Shown here: positions 38,301 through 51,279 of the stretch, piece after piece | How positions within the stretch are numbered: position 1 is the stretch's first letter | Layout of the letters: each line of letters opens with the position of its first letter | NCBI RefSeq assembly: GCF_018691265.1 | Contig: NW_024881316.1 | Span: 8,182,819 to 8,246,818 of the forward strand | DNA length: 64,000 nucleotides | Origin: Tyto alba | Lineage: Eukaryota; Chordata; Aves; Strigiformes; Tytonidae | Direction: 5' to 3' | Made by a program: the position numbers and the translations under genes | Notes under the pieces: model-generated | What the model was told of the DNA's origin: nothing | Database searches by the model: none | Seen by the model: the letters and a program-made list of their open reading frames with translations, nothing else

Positions 38301-40850
38301 TCAGTTACAACATACAATATTTGCGTGAATTCCATTTCACATTCTTTGCCTCCATTTTCTCCAGGGAAAAGGATTAAACATTACACTATTACTCACTTCT
38401 AAACACAATTTTGTCCTTGGAACAATCGCAGAGCATTGTGGTTAAATAACATCCTTTCCTAACTGATATTGCTGCAGCCTAGATGTTTGCACTCTTTTCT
38501 GCAAACCCAGTCTGAGTCAGCATGATGTCTGGTTTTCACAGGTGATGATGGCATACTGCTCTTCTTGAGTGACCACATATGTGTAACCCCTCAAGGACTT
38601 TCAAGCTATACATGGATAGAATTGGAATTAGTAGCAATTCTCATAATATGCCTAGTTGTCTTGCTTAAAAATAAAGCTTTTATATAATAACATAAAGAAA
38701 TATGACTGTTGCTTTCCTATATGCTGCTGTATTATTTTTACAAGAATCAGAGAAGCACTGGATGAAATTTTGCGTACTAACTTCCTTGGAAAAATGGAAT
38801 TTACTTTTGAAGAAGCCTGTTTGGATAAATAGATGCAAGGAGTGAGAAATGTAGGTTTTAAAAAGAGCTATACAAGCCATTTATATGGCCTGGTATTTTA
38901 TTATATATTTCAACTGAAGCCTTGCCATCTTAACAATGACACATATATCTTGTAGCAACTTCTCCCCAAGGAACATCCCCCACCATCCTTGTTCCTGCTT
39001 TCAAAAGAAGTCTGACTTCCACCTATAAATTTTCTTATTAATGACACATTTTAAAGCTGTCTGAACCAATTAATACCCATGGTATGTTTCTACAGTGGGA
39101 GAATCATCAGAGAATGTCAGATTACCCTTTTGTAGTGTTCTGTGGCAACCCATTCAAATGTCGCATTATTAGGAAGCAAAATGTTTGTTTAATTGTTTGT
39201 TTTCCTTCTCTACTGTGTAAAGGAGGCACTTTTTGGCTGGTGAATGTGAATATATAACTCTCAAATGCATCATGAGCTGCTGGCAGGAAATTTATAACTC
39301 ATGCTTCCTTATCTGCAAATAGCATGCTCCCATTATGGAATAGGTCAAGCATTCTTTTTTCCTAAACCACATTAGACTCCTTTTGAGGCCTGTCCTGGGG
39401 CTTAAGGAGCTCTTGCTGAAGGACAAATGTAAGATAGTGGAAAGTTCAAAACATTAAAAAATACAAAGGAGGAAGAGACTTATGGGCAGAATCTTCCTTC
39501 GGTTTAATCATCAATATATATCTGCAGAAATTCCACTGAAGCCAGAAAATTATTCTGGAATTATATAAGAACAACTGTAAGGAAAATAAAGAAAATATGT
39601 TGGGAGAAAAGAATGGAAGAGAAAATAAAATGTGCTTAAACATAATTGAAAGGAAAATCTTCACAAGATAAAATATCACAAAAGGAAAACAGAACAATTG
39701 GGCCACTATTTAGATAAACTAACAATCACTTAAATGATAAACCTACCTACCTAAAACTCATAAAAAGATCTGCCATTAATGTACAGCTCATATTTTAGTA
39801 GTTATAGCAGACTTCAAAATTTGAGATGTGTGAGTTAAAATCTGCTGCATGTATCTGCTCAACAAACGTGCTGATTTCATAGGACTTCACTGCATGCTTT
39901 GGAAGCCTGTGTTCAGGGTAATCTGACTCTCAGACCACTGCACAGGAGGACATTATATTCCTCTCTTCAGACCTCCCTTCCTATGGCAAGTGCTTAGAAA
40001 ATCCATGCTATAGTGCGTTTAATGTAATCATTAAAGACGTAGACTCACAAAGTCAAAGGCATTTGGCTGTTTAACTCTTCCAAAAATTTGTAGAGGTTAA
40101 GATACTAAAATCTGCAAGAAGTTTGGGTATAAGTCCCTGAATCATCAGTGCGGTTACAGAGCTGCCTGAGCAATTTTTGTTTTATTTTTTTGAATTGGAG
40201 CATTAATAAGAAAATCAACTTATTTAGTCTGTGTCCCAAATTACTGATTTAGTTTCCTGATCGGTAACTCAGGGAATGACTGAATAGTCAGGACAGTATC
40301 AAAAATAATTCTCCATTTGGGCATCAAAAAGTATCTCTTGTGTATGCTCAGTGTCAGAAGTTATATCATAGTCAATAGAGAATTAAGCTATAAGAGTAAT
40401 AAAGCCTGGAAAGTTATTCAGTTAAATACAGGAATTATTTCAGATACTCTGAGGTACCTTGATCTACAGCAGCATCCAACACAGTCTCCAGCTGCTTCTC
40501 CAAAAAGGTACAGATCATTCATAATACTGACTTATCAGTCAGCCTTCTGCACATATCTTGGGTACTCTCTAGCAGTTGCAATGGTACAAGACAGCAATAT
40601 TTAAACAAACAAATCCCACCTTAGTTGTTTATGCTCAGATGAGATTAATTGCTCTCTAATTTTCATTAATTACATTGACTAAATCTCTTCTGAAGATAAT
40701 GAAAGACCATATAATTTGCATTCTTGTGGATGTCTACATACAGATATTCAGTGCCAGTGTCTTAATTTCATGATGAATTCTATTCTAGCTGACCATAGTG
40801 ACATCCAGTTAAAAATATCCTAGTTCAGCATCAGTGACTTCTTGAGTCTG
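35330..40850. other. AT-rich non-coding stretch, no gene seen
   Basis: About 5.5 kb with no recognised exon, RNA or mobile element. Segments near 36000-36500 and 39150-39350 are less repetitive and could hold conserved regulatory DNA. The second has clustered octamer/homeodomain-like words such as TCTGCAAATAGCATGC. A 26-base acceptor-donor pair on the minus strand near 35354-35380 is too short to call an exon. Confidence 0.65.
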
Positions 40851-40852
40851 AT

Positions 40853-40870
40853 GAATATTAATTAATATTC
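40853..40870. other. Perfect 18-bp palindrome
   Basis: GAATATTAATTAATATTC is identical to its reverse complement and includes a central TTAATTAA, a homeodomain-type core. It may be a protein-binding site or chance in AT-rich DNA. Confidence 0.7.
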
Positions 40871-40871
40871 T

Positions 40872-41260
40872 AAGAGTTTCACTTGTCTTTAGGTGGAAAA
40901 AATCTGTACCTATGAAGTAAATTTATTATTAGAATTACTATCTGATTAAAAGTTTAGAGTCACAAACACTGACATTTTAAAGTTTTGCTGACCCAGAGAC
41001 TAGGAAAGGAAAATTCCATCACAACTAAATGATAATAATGTCAAAAAGATATAGAGCAACAAAAGAAATAGGATTAAAAAAAAAGATGAATGAAAAGAAA
41101 AAATTACAGTTGGGCAAAACCAAGATAATAAGGCCAATAAGTTCTTTGTGGGACCCTGAGCAAAGTTCAGTTGAATGAGTTCTTCACATCCTTTCTCACT
41201 TTTCCACTTTGTCTTCATGAAGGACTAACTTCCTGAATACAATAAATTAGGTCTCATCAT
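40872..41260. other. AT-rich non-coding stretch, nothing recognised
   Basis: Low-complexity A-rich DNA. A 72-codon minus-strand frame at 41000-41218 is Leu/Phe-rich because of T-rich composition and is not supported as a gene. Confidence 0.7.
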
Positions 41261-41261
41261 G

Positions 41262-41310
41262 TTCCCATTAAAGTGAGTAGTAAAGCTCCTATTAATTTTA
41301 GTGGGTCAAG
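41262..41310. repeat. Ancient amniote-type repeat remnant
   Basis: TTCCCATTAAAGTGAGTAG, AAAGCTCCTATTAATTTTAG and TGGGTCAAGG line up by eye with the old repeat core 'cccattaaagtcaatgg...ctcctattgacttcagtgggccagg'. This is the best of the three remnants of this type. The family name is not assigned. Confidence 0.45.
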
Positions 41311-41311
41311 G

Positions 41312-41730
41312 GACAACTTCAAGTATGTGTTATTGAACAGATTGGTTTGTGGATATATTGCAAAAAAAAGAGATCTTTCATGAAATCACAATAAATGAGT
41401 TTCTGCTATACTTATACTTTCTTTTTTCCTTAGAAATTCAGTTGTTCCAAATCATGTTTTGTTTTGTTTTGCTTCCTGCAGAATTAATTCAGTTGTTAAA
41501 ATGCTTGTTTCAAATTAGAGCAGGCAAATATTAGAGGAAAGTATTCCAAGATCTGAACAACCATTTACATATTTTCTTCATTAAAAATGGCCAACCAATA
41601 GTCAAGCAGCTTGAACAGATATTTCAAATACAACTCACAAAATGGAACAATTCATTAAGCTACTTTAATTAAAAAAAAAAAAAAAAGTATGAATATAATG
41701 GATGTTCTTGGGCAATATATTATGAGAAGT
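41312..41730. other. AT-rich non-coding stretch, nothing recognised
   Basis: Includes a poly-A run near 41671-41687. Nothing coding recognised. Confidence 0.7.
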
Positions 41731-41731
41731 G

Positions 41732-41787
41732 AAAAAAAAAAAAAAAAAAAAAACAAAACAAAACAAAACAAAAAAAAAAAAAAAACA
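41732..41787. repeat. Poly-A/(CAAAA)n tract
   Basis: A run of 22 A, then about four CAAAA units, then a second long A run. Hydrophobic frames read across it on the minus strand are artefacts of poly-T. Confidence 0.92.
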
Positions 41788-41789
41788 AC

Positions 41790-44595
41790 CAAAAAGAGTA
41801 AGGGATATATTGAGTACTTTCTGTAACAAACAGTCTGCTAGTTCATTTACTGGAATTAAGTCCTTTCTTGGATTTGCATAAATAATAACTTTTTTGACTT
41901 CTAATAAATGCCCCAAAGGGTAGGAACACGGTATGTTGACTTAGAGTTCCTTCTTGCAGTACGAGTCTTGTTTATCTAATATTGTCATGGTAGTTTGAAA
42001 GGAGACTACGCTGCAATATTTGCACCATTTTCATGCTGCATTCTTGTATTGAGTAAAAACTAATGAGTTCAAAGCTTTTGCTGGGCACCTTCCAGAGCCA
42101 GGATGGAATTATTTCCCTTTTCTTCTAGAAAACTTTAGAAGGAACCTGGGGGAGAGGAGGAAGTTCTTCAGAGTCACTGAAAACTACCAAAGCTAGAAAT
42201 GGGATACAATAAGGTTAGAGATGGTCTGGTTTGTTCACATTTAAGTTGTCAGATTTAGAGTAAGGAGCTACCTTTTGCAAGTTTGTAAACAAGAAGAATG
42301 AATTTGGGGTGAGGGGGAAGCATTAATATTTGCTTTATAAGAAGGAGCAGGTGATATGCGTATTTCCTCAAAGATTAGTTTAACTAATCCCTTTCCACAG
42401 TAGAAAGGTATTACTGGTGAATTGACCTTATCTTCCTCCTGGATGTTCATACTTTTCTATTGTAAGACTTATATTTGCTAAATATCTTGTGGACATTTTT
42501 TGAGTGGGAATGTGAGTATGTGGACCGGGTGTTCTGTGTACCCTTCTGAACCAGATGGACCTAATGATTCATGTGGCCTATTACTAATAACCAGGATTTT
42601 TCAAGCTGCAGTCACCTTTAATCACATATATGAAACTTCATCAAGTGAAGATATGAGGAAATAGCTAGGAATTCACACAGTAATTTTTGTTTTGCTACAC
42701 AATCCATAAGTCTTAAGTGCTATGTGCTTAAACTGCACATAGCAGAATTGTGGATTGAATTCTGTTTTTCCCTTATATAATTGAGCAGTGGGAAAAGACA
42801 TGATAGACTTACAAAGCAGAAGTATAGAAGTGAGTGGGCAGGGACCCCAACAACTCAAAACTACATTGTATTATGTAAGATTGGTATTTCAACTTTTTTT
42901 TTTTAAAAAAACTTAAAACTATTTTGCAGTGATTGGAATACCTACTACAATATCCTTTATTCCTGAATTTCCTCAGGCATATAACTGCAATCACTCTATA
43001 TCTTTTATATACATTCAAACATTGCTCTCCCTGGAGATTCCAGTGGGAAATATTCTTTTCTCTTTTTACTTCAATCAAAATCATCAGCCATGGCATATCG
43101 ATTACAGACGCAGAAAAATAACTCTCCACAAACCTAACTAAGAAGCAAAGAAGATGAGAACCATAGGAGTATTTGGCTGGTGTGCAGTATTTACTGTTTC
43201 ATAGGAAGTTCTCAGGAGAAGCAGACTTAAACCTTAAGATGTAAGTCCCAGAATTTACTCTAGACTCTTCAGCAAGAAAGATTTCCCACTGAAAAGTAAA
43301 GAAATGTATTAAATAAATATCAAAGAGTTAGTAAAGAACTATCAAAGCATTATAAATAAACAATTTCAAATTGAAAACAATTTTTAAAATGTGTGATTTA
43401 GAGGTTGACTTATCAGTGGATTTAAAAATGTAACTATGCTTTCATACACAACACTTAACAAGGGTGAATTTATTAACTTTATGTCTTCATAACTAGCCTT
43501 GCGAAATAGCTTTATTGACACAGAAACACTGGATGTCAAATGCTGTAGGACTTCTCTAACTAGTGTCTAATAATCTCCACTGGTCAAAAAATGCTGTCAC
43601 AGCATCACACAGCTAAAAATTAGAAAGGTATCAAACAAATAAATCCCAGTTCTTCTGAGCAGTCTTTAATTAGTTTTAAATATTCATATATGAGTAGAAC
43701 GTTCTTCACCTTTATTCCTTGGACTTAACAGTTGATCTATACCCAATCCATTCTAAATTTTCAAAGCAAATATTTCCACAACTGTTCATTAACTTCTTCA
43801 TGAACTTTGTGTCCAACACTCAAATTTTAGGTGGTTAACTTTTAACAGCATCCATCTGTTTTGTTTTGTTTTATTTTTTTCATTTTTCATTTTTAATGAA
43901 GAAAGATTATGGAGAATTTGTTATGGATGGATATGGTGGAAGTTACCATGGCAGAGGAAGTAGTAAGAGACAAGTCAGCAAAGGGACAAATGCATCTCCC
44001 TGTAGGAAAAAAAGCATCTGATCCTCGCCTGAGTTGTTCAGATTTGTGAAGGTCTTCATCTTGCTCTGTCTGAGCTTTGTTATCAGTGAGTTTGGAAAGA
44101 TGAAAATCCACTGCAGGATGCATAACTGATTCCCATGGGATTTAAGGATCCTCTTTATGCAGCAATCCTGTGGAAACAGCTATGTAAGAATCTCAAAATT
44201 CTGGTTAAAGAACTTATGCTGATTATTCTGCACACCTATTTATGCTCTTCAGGATGGCACAAAGTCATCTTAGTATGAAGTAGGAATTAGTCCTTAAAAT
44301 AACTAAATCTACATTGCTGTGTATCTGGAATCACTAAAATTCAAAGCACATCAAAAAAAACAAGGTACTAAGTCTTGTAACTAATTATTGATTTATAAGG
44401 TTATATCTTATAAATGCCACTTAGATTTTGGTCCAAAGAAACAAAATTGACTACAGATTAAGTATATTTTGTTGAATAGCAAGTTTGGAATTTTTTTAAG
44501 CTACATATTGACTTCACATTTTCTTTCTCCACCTCTTCATTTGGCAAGTGTCTTTACGAGTTATAACCTTTCCACTTCTTGCCATGCGAACTATT
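41790..44595. other. AT-rich non-coding stretch, no gene seen
   Basis: Open frames of 60-106 codons, the longest at 42809-43129 (minus), show no recognisable family. No repeat body identified. T-rich DNA lies near 43857-43895. Confidence 0.65.
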
Positions 44596-44599
44596 TTAC

Positions 44600-44790
44600 A
44601 TGATTGATTGGTGTAATTAGGCTGTCTAGTGGAGCAGTGGCAGTTCCTTGTGCTGCCAAGCAGGAGGGACCTCAGTGCTGAACTCTCACAGCCTGGGATG
44701 GCCAACAATGGACCTGCCATGGAGAAGCTGGGCCTGACCTCTGAGGAAGGTGGTAGACATGTCACTCAAAAGCAGACCTGCTGACTGTGA
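44600..44790. other. GC-richer patch of unknown nature
   Basis: A short GC-richer block crossed by an 83-codon minus-strand frame (44514-44765) with no recognised domain. There are no clear splice sites and no repeat termini. It may be an old repeat or unconstrained DNA. Confidence 0.35.
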
Positions 44791-44791
44791 G

Positions 44792-46457
44792 CAGAAAGCA
44801 GCTGCTCATGTGCCTCTAATAGCTGGATGCAAACTAGTAGTTGCATAAAGCTGCATGTGAAGGAAAGAGTGATAAGGTGAGATGTTTTGTGAATATGGAG
44901 ATAGGCTATTTGGAGCAGACTGGAGGGGAAGATAAACTCTGCATTGAGTTAAAACCTCATAGTTTTCCTATTACATGATTGCACAGAATATATGTGGATA
45001 TGAAAGCATATTTTAAAATAATATAGCCTTGAGTTATTTTCTTCTAGCCCAATGATGTCAGCTTCTCTCATATCCAATGCTTCAAACAGATGTTTAGCAT
45101 TAAGATCTATCCTGGTTAGGATCTTTCATGAAATGACTGGGTAGCAAAAGAGTTCTCTTTAAAAGAAATTAAAAAATTATAACCAAAATTATAATTAAGC
45201 CCCCTGAATAAAATATTTAACTGTGTGTAACAATACATTTTATATACATTTACATAGATACATAAGAGCTAACACTAAAAGATCTAGATTAAAAGCTAAA
45301 CCACTCTTGGTAACTTCTCTTGATATAATGTCTACATGGTCATTCATGTTCAGTATCAGTCTTCATTCTGTTATGTAGGTTTTTCTTCTCTTTGTTATTC
45401 ATTAGAATATTCATGTATATAAAATGATGACATATATTCTTATATGGCCTGAGAAACTAAAATATTTCTAAATCTATGTATAAAACCAATATAAATAGCA
45501 TTATCTTGAAAAAAAAAAAAACAAAAACAAAACCACAACCTCTGGTAATTTTGTTTTGTATGCCATTTAGATGCATTGTTTCAGTAGTTCTTAATTTCAC
45601 TGGTCTTAATTGTTGTGATTAAAAGCCACTACACAGGCAAATCAAAAGAGGTTTGGTGATTCTAAACAGCAGGCAGACATTAGCTGCAGACCTTGAAGCA
45701 CCAATCCAATTAAAAATGCAATCAAGTTGGAGAACTGGAAGTTAAAATAGAAGCAGGAAGAGTGGACATGAGTCTCAGAAACTAAACTATCTGTAAATCA
45801 GTCATTGGAAATATCTGGAGAATCCATGTAATCTTCATGAAATTCCTTTAAAAAGTATACATATTGAAAACAAAATAGAGTTATTAAAGGAACCAGATAT
45901 TAAATATTTTTGAGTGATAAAATCTCAGAGAAAAAAATTTTTCCCTTTTTATGCAGATAACAACAATAAACTCCCCCGTTAAAAACCGTGCTAAAAATTA
46001 CCATATCACAGCTGCCCAGAGTGCATAACAAGGAGAATATTAGTAATGTCCAGATGCACATAAATCTACAGGGATGCCTCTTGCCAACAGCAAAATGAAA
46101 GGGATGACAGTGTCAATCACATCCAATAGACTATGTTAATGCTTTTCAAACAGTTCTTTCACACTTGAAAATAGTGCTCATTAATAATGTATGGTCCGGT
46201 ATGAAGGAGAAGGAATGTTGCTTCCAAAACTGATAGAATTCATTGTTCGTCTCTATACTCATCTGAACAATAAAACCCCATTTCTGAATGACAATTTTTC
46301 TTTTGTCTTTAGGACTGTGCTGAAATGATTTCAAACCTATTATACTAATTGGCCCCTTTAGTTTTTGAGCATGTGCTGCAAATGTTGCACTCTCCCCGAC
46401 TGCCTCCGTCCTCCCTCCTGCCCTGACTGGCATTTCTGGATTGTATGAGTAACTTAC
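44792..46457. other. Non-coding stretch, no gene seen
   Basis: Contains an A-rich run with CAAAA units at about 45509-45532. A 104-codon minus-strand frame (46146-46460) runs across the donor of the exon candidate at 46458 and would be intronic if that exon is real. Confidence 0.6.
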
Positions 46458-46532
46458 CAAGCTTTTCAGAATTGCTGGGCGGGTGATGGTGCAAAGCTTT
46501 TTCTCTGCTCCTCCGCTCTGTTGTTCGAGCAG
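46458..46532 (-). CDS. Candidate 75-nt internal exon, unidentified
   Basis: On the minus strand, a pyrimidine-rich acceptor (GCCCACCTTCCTGACAG) precedes a 75-base segment that ends in a consensus donor, CTTG|GTAAGT. Two of its three frames are open. The in-phase one (25 codons, 0-0) starts LLEQQSGGAEKKLC. The other open frame reads ARTTERRSREKALHHH. The segment is GC-richer than its flanks and has CpGs (TCGAACAA, AGCGGAGG, ACCCGCCC). I do not recognise the product. It is the best-formed single exon candidate in the window, yet no neighbouring candidate joins it in phase, so a UTR or lncRNA exon or coincidence remains possible. Confidence 0.3.
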
Positions 46533-46534
46533 CT

Positions 46535-49500
46535 GTCAGGAAGGTGGGCCTGTGGGTTTGCAGATATATTTTGAGACTAACAGATTGTAAGCTCACACAT
46601 GAGAACAGAAGAAATACTTAGAATCTGAAAAGGTTATCCACCCCTTGGAGACTAATGTCCTAATATACTATTTTTGTCAGAAAGCACCTCAATTGCTTCT
46701 CAAACAAGCCCATTATTTTTGCCTCACAAACCATTCAGAGTGATGTTTATAACTGCCTGCTTATAGAAAAAGGTCCTTTTATACCTGTGTGAATTCAACT
46801 TTTATTTACTTTCAGTCACTTCCCTTTGTTCTATCATCTAAAGTGACAGCCTGTATTTGAAACAGTGACTTGTAATGTTCCTGCCCCAGAGGACAACTGG
46901 TGCATCAAGAGATAAATCACTGCACTTTCCTCCCTTGCCCTTACAGAAGAAACATCCAGAATAGGGCAGACTATCAAAATCCTTAGGTTTTTGGACTTCT
47001 GACCACAAACAGTCCCTTCAGTTTTGCACCAATTGTAAAACACCTTCTTATCTCACTTCCTAGACTTACTTTTTTCTTCCTCATATTTCCACATACCACT
47101 ATACACAAATATATATGACTGACACCAAGGGTATCAAACACCCTGATAGTCTCAGCAACTTCTCCCTATGCACTGAGAACAACAGCAAGAGTTCAAGTTT
47201 CACAGCCCCTTGATCTTTCCAGTCAATGTAGACTTTTAATTTCTTCCTAGATCCATCTGCAGCACTGTCACAGGAAGAATGAAGAAATGTTGGTAAATAT
47301 TGCAGCCTGTTAGCTCCCAACATCACAGCCTCTTTTAATTTTATAAAACACAGAATTTATATTCTGATTGCCTTCTGACATCCCTCGTGTCTTATCTTAA
47401 TCAGTGAGAACTTGTAGATCCTGCTCTTTCTTTGGCACAGTTAAAATCAATGGCTATTGTTAAGTCAGGTACTGAGCATTTTGAACCATGCTATACCAAT
47501 CTGCCTACTTGTTTGTTTGCCGTATATTTTTACTTTTATTTTCCTAAGGACAAATGAATTTTAGATTTTTAAATTCTTTCAAGCAGACTCTGTAGTCTCA
47601 GGTCAGAGACTGTTTCAGTGTATGTATCAAGAAATTCTCATACTTGCTATTTTATATCTTTCTTATCTTTGTTTCTCTGTCTAATTTATGATAATTTTTG
47701 TTACAAATATCTCAAGTAATACATTAGAATATTTTGAGATTATAAACCTAGAAAAAGGATTAATTAAGGTTAAAAGAAAATTAAGTTAGAAGATCCCAGT
47801 TAGAAACTAAATATAGAACTCTCCAGAAAATAATTACTAAAAAGGGACCTTTGAACATGAGAAAATTGTACAATACTTAGTATACTTGGAAACCATACGA
47901 AATCATGGTCTCATGGATTCTGAGACTCATCCTCAGTGAAAGTTCAAAAGATACAAAATTCTAGACAATCTTATACATCAGTTCCATTTTCCAATGTTTA
48001 TGAATAATTAAATTAAAATTCAAAATGATACTTTAAAACTTTACTTTCAAATATGATTGTAGACAGGATAGTCAAAATTATTTATATATTCCTTATGAAC
48101 ATGAATCCCATCAAAAAATGGGGGCTAGATCCAATAAGGTATTTATACACTACCTAACTCAACATATGTGATCAGACAGGGGGAGAAAAAAACCCATTTG
48201 ATTCTCTATTGCTATAGTGGGCAGAATAAAGCTTTTCAACTGAGAGTGAAAAGAGGTAACACAGAGCAAGAAGATGCTTGAAACCCATCCAGGCTACCTG
48301 TTAGGGAATGACAAACACCAGTGTATGCCTGAAATTCCTCTTCATTCTGCATCCCAGAAACCTTACTCCAATGCCTTGTTTTAAGACAGATGTCTCCATC
48401 ATGTCTTCTCTGTGTGGCTGGTAGGATGAGGAACAGTGCGAAGGCAAGCTAAAGTGGGTGGTCAGCAGGTGAGAGCAACCAACAGAAACAAGACAAGGAA
48501 ATGGATCACATCAGCTTGAAACAGGCCTGGCTACTCAGCAAGACTGAAACATCCTAAACAGCAATGTGATAGGCAGGAAACAACCCGAATGCTCAGTAGT
48601 TACCTCTCCAAAGGAAAGAGATTGTAAATTGTTATCAAGAGTTAGTTTTCTTACCTTATTTACCTACTTTGTCAATTTTCTTACTCTCCTATTAATAAAA
48701 ATGAAGTTTGTTAGCTATGTGATTTGTATGTGCAACTGAAGAGAGTTATCTCACTGATCTTCATAACATTCAGTAACATTTTTACGTGTTTTTATGTTTC
48801 TTTGTAGTGATTTTCTTAAATTTGAACCAGATCTTGTTACCAACAATAAAGTATGTAAGACAGGTTATACAGGCATTACTCCTTCCTAGTATTGCTATAT
48901 AATAACCCTACAGAAGTTGTCACATAAGTAGGATCAAAATTCAGCGTCATCAGCCTGAGAAGATTTAAACATCAGAACTTTTTTTCCCACCTCCCAGAAC
49001 TGTCCTGACCATCTGCTTATAGGCTGCTTTTCATGAAGATACACTTTCTCTCTCCCACCACTCTACAGAGAATTATCAAGTCTCCTTGGGTAGTTTCTAA
49101 TTGAAAAATAGCAATAAACATTATTAAATAAACCAATAACTGGGCCTTTACCAGGGCAAACAAAGTGTCTTCTGTTTCCAAGACAAGAAAGAAGACTACA
49201 GTGGTTGAGACAGAAAGAAGGTGATGACTTCCCTCCTTTCCAAGAAAATTGTAGCTTCTAGTGTGTTTCATAGAAAACACGATATAGATAATTGGCTCTG
49301 TCAATATTTAAGGAGTCCAAGAGAATGCCAAGGCAAATTTTGACATGTTACTGCCTGCATCTTGGAGGAACTTTATACTGATCATGCTTCAGTCACAGTT
49401 TGTACTGGCACAAGTTTGGGGATCCCCAGGGTTTATTTAAAATTACGTGGGATATTTCAGTATCTCATTTTACACAAGGTCTTTTCAGATTCAGCCCAAA

Positions 49501-51175
49501 TGCTGTAACTTCAGTTAGTCAGCATTTGAAATTCAGTCACTCAGTCCCAGTCTCATTAGCAGTGCCCCATTAAAAAAAAAAAAAAAAAAAGCCAAAACCT
49601 TACTTCACAATAATAGTATTTTTGAGTCTTTACTATTAGTTTTCTGTCATTGATTATTATGCAGAATATTTACTAACTTTAAACTAGCATCTCCAACAGC
49701 ATCTTTGAGCATTTTGAAACTGGATTCTGATATGCATTTGGTGAAATTTCTGTTCGGGTAACATGACCTCTGTTATGTGTCTGTTCTTATTTTTCCTCTA
49801 TCTGGGTATTTACAGTATGATGGATTTACAGGATGTGATTAAAAAATCAGAGTTCTTAACCAGTTTACCGAAGTTGTTTGAGATAAGTGCACCAATTCAA
49901 GAACTTGGCATAATTAGATACTATTGGGGGGGGAAAAAAAAGATCACAGCATAATCTTCCATCCACATTTAGATCATTTCCCTCAATCCTTGTTTATACT
50001 AGGGTAGGACTTCAGGGCCGTTTTATCTTCTATCTCATTCATCCCAAGTATTCTAGGATAATATCACTTACTGTCTTCCCTCTTTAGGCAAATGTCTCAC
50101 TTGCAGGTTATGTTAGGCCCACCTGGCTCCAACAAACTCAAGGATGCAAAGCTCAAAAATATGGTGAATTTTGTAGGGAGTTGTTGATGACAGGAAATAT
50201 CTTATTTTGTAGTTCATTCTATAAAGGTCATATGATAACCTCTCCGTATTTCTAGGGATTTGGGAATGAGATGATCTATTTGCCAGTCACATATGCAAAT
50301 CTGGGAATCAAGGACAGTTGGTCACTATAGAACTACCTCAGAAGATGGATGTGCAGCCTTCTCTGAAAATTTTTGGAGGTGAAAAAGATGTATATCTAGT
50401 ACATACTGACAGTAGGTGAAGAGGCATATGATGGTAAAAGAGGAATATAATGGTAAAAACTTCAAGGCAGGTAAATTTCATCAGAATTTTCCTAGATATT
50501 TTTATATTCTGATTGATTCTTCATTCTGGAATAGGTTTGATCTTTAAACATTCTCTTTGTGTGTATTTCAGTAGTTACTCTGAATGATTCCTGAGAAATA
50601 ATTTTTTTGAACAATTCATATTATCAAACATTATGATGCTAGTTATTTGGTCAAGATAGACTCAGAAACCTTTTTTAGTAGAATCAATTTAAATGGGAAT
50701 AACCAGTACTACAAGAACATAGACATCCCTGACCACAGTGAAAGCACCACTTCAGGTTGTTGGAAAATTCGCTATGGAAGGTCAAAATAAGAGTTCATTA
50801 TTATAGAAAACAGTATACTTTACATCAGATATCTGCCTCACATAGGATATTCCAATACTGTCATGTCCAGTTTTCCTTAAATCTTAGTAAGAAAATAATT
50901 CAGCTTTATAGAGAAGTCAGAAAAAACATAGACCTATATTAGAAAATAGCACAGAACACATTGCAGTAAGAAATCTATGTATACACAAATTGACAACATT
51001 TTAAAATAACTGAAAAGTATTCTTGCTTCCCAAAAGACTCTATGTACCTAATTTAAAATTGATGGAGATGATACTTTAAATTCTGAATCTATTTACTGAC
51101 TATTTACTTAATCATCAGTTTCATGGAAGCAAAATGAAAAAGTAGAAAAACATGTAACAGACAGAGAGCAAATCT
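46535..51175. other. AT-rich non-coding stretch, no gene seen
   Basis: Holds a 19-base poly-A run at 49572-49590 and G8 followed by A8 near 49926-49941. A minus-strand donor (AATAAG|GTAAGA) near 48655 lacks an open exon. Other frames of 60-95 codons carry no family signature. Confidence 0.65.
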
Positions 51176-51178
51176 GAC

Positions 51179-51278
51179 CTAAATGGCATCATATCAGAAA
51201 AGTATACAGACTTTGCAGGACAAAAGTAATTTACTAGATAACATCTGGTGCCAGTTATGGACTGTCTTCCTGGGAATG
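51179..51278 (-). CDS. Candidate 100-nt internal exon, unidentified
   Basis: On the minus strand an acceptor (TCTCACTTCTCTACATCAG) leads into 100 bases open in one frame and closing at a donor, TTTAG|GTCAGA. The open frame reads FPGRQSITGTRCYLVNYF, then CPAKSVYFSDMMPF. It has two cysteines and no low-complexity bias. Phase would be 1 at entry and 2 at exit. I recognise no family. The donor is only moderately good and the phase does not fit the next candidate downstream at 46532. Confidence 0.18.
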
Positions 51279-51279
51279 C

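Noticed and set aside
41665..41916. Phe-rich hydrophobic minus-strand frame
   Set aside because: Created by poly-T on the minus strand across the A/CAAAA tract.
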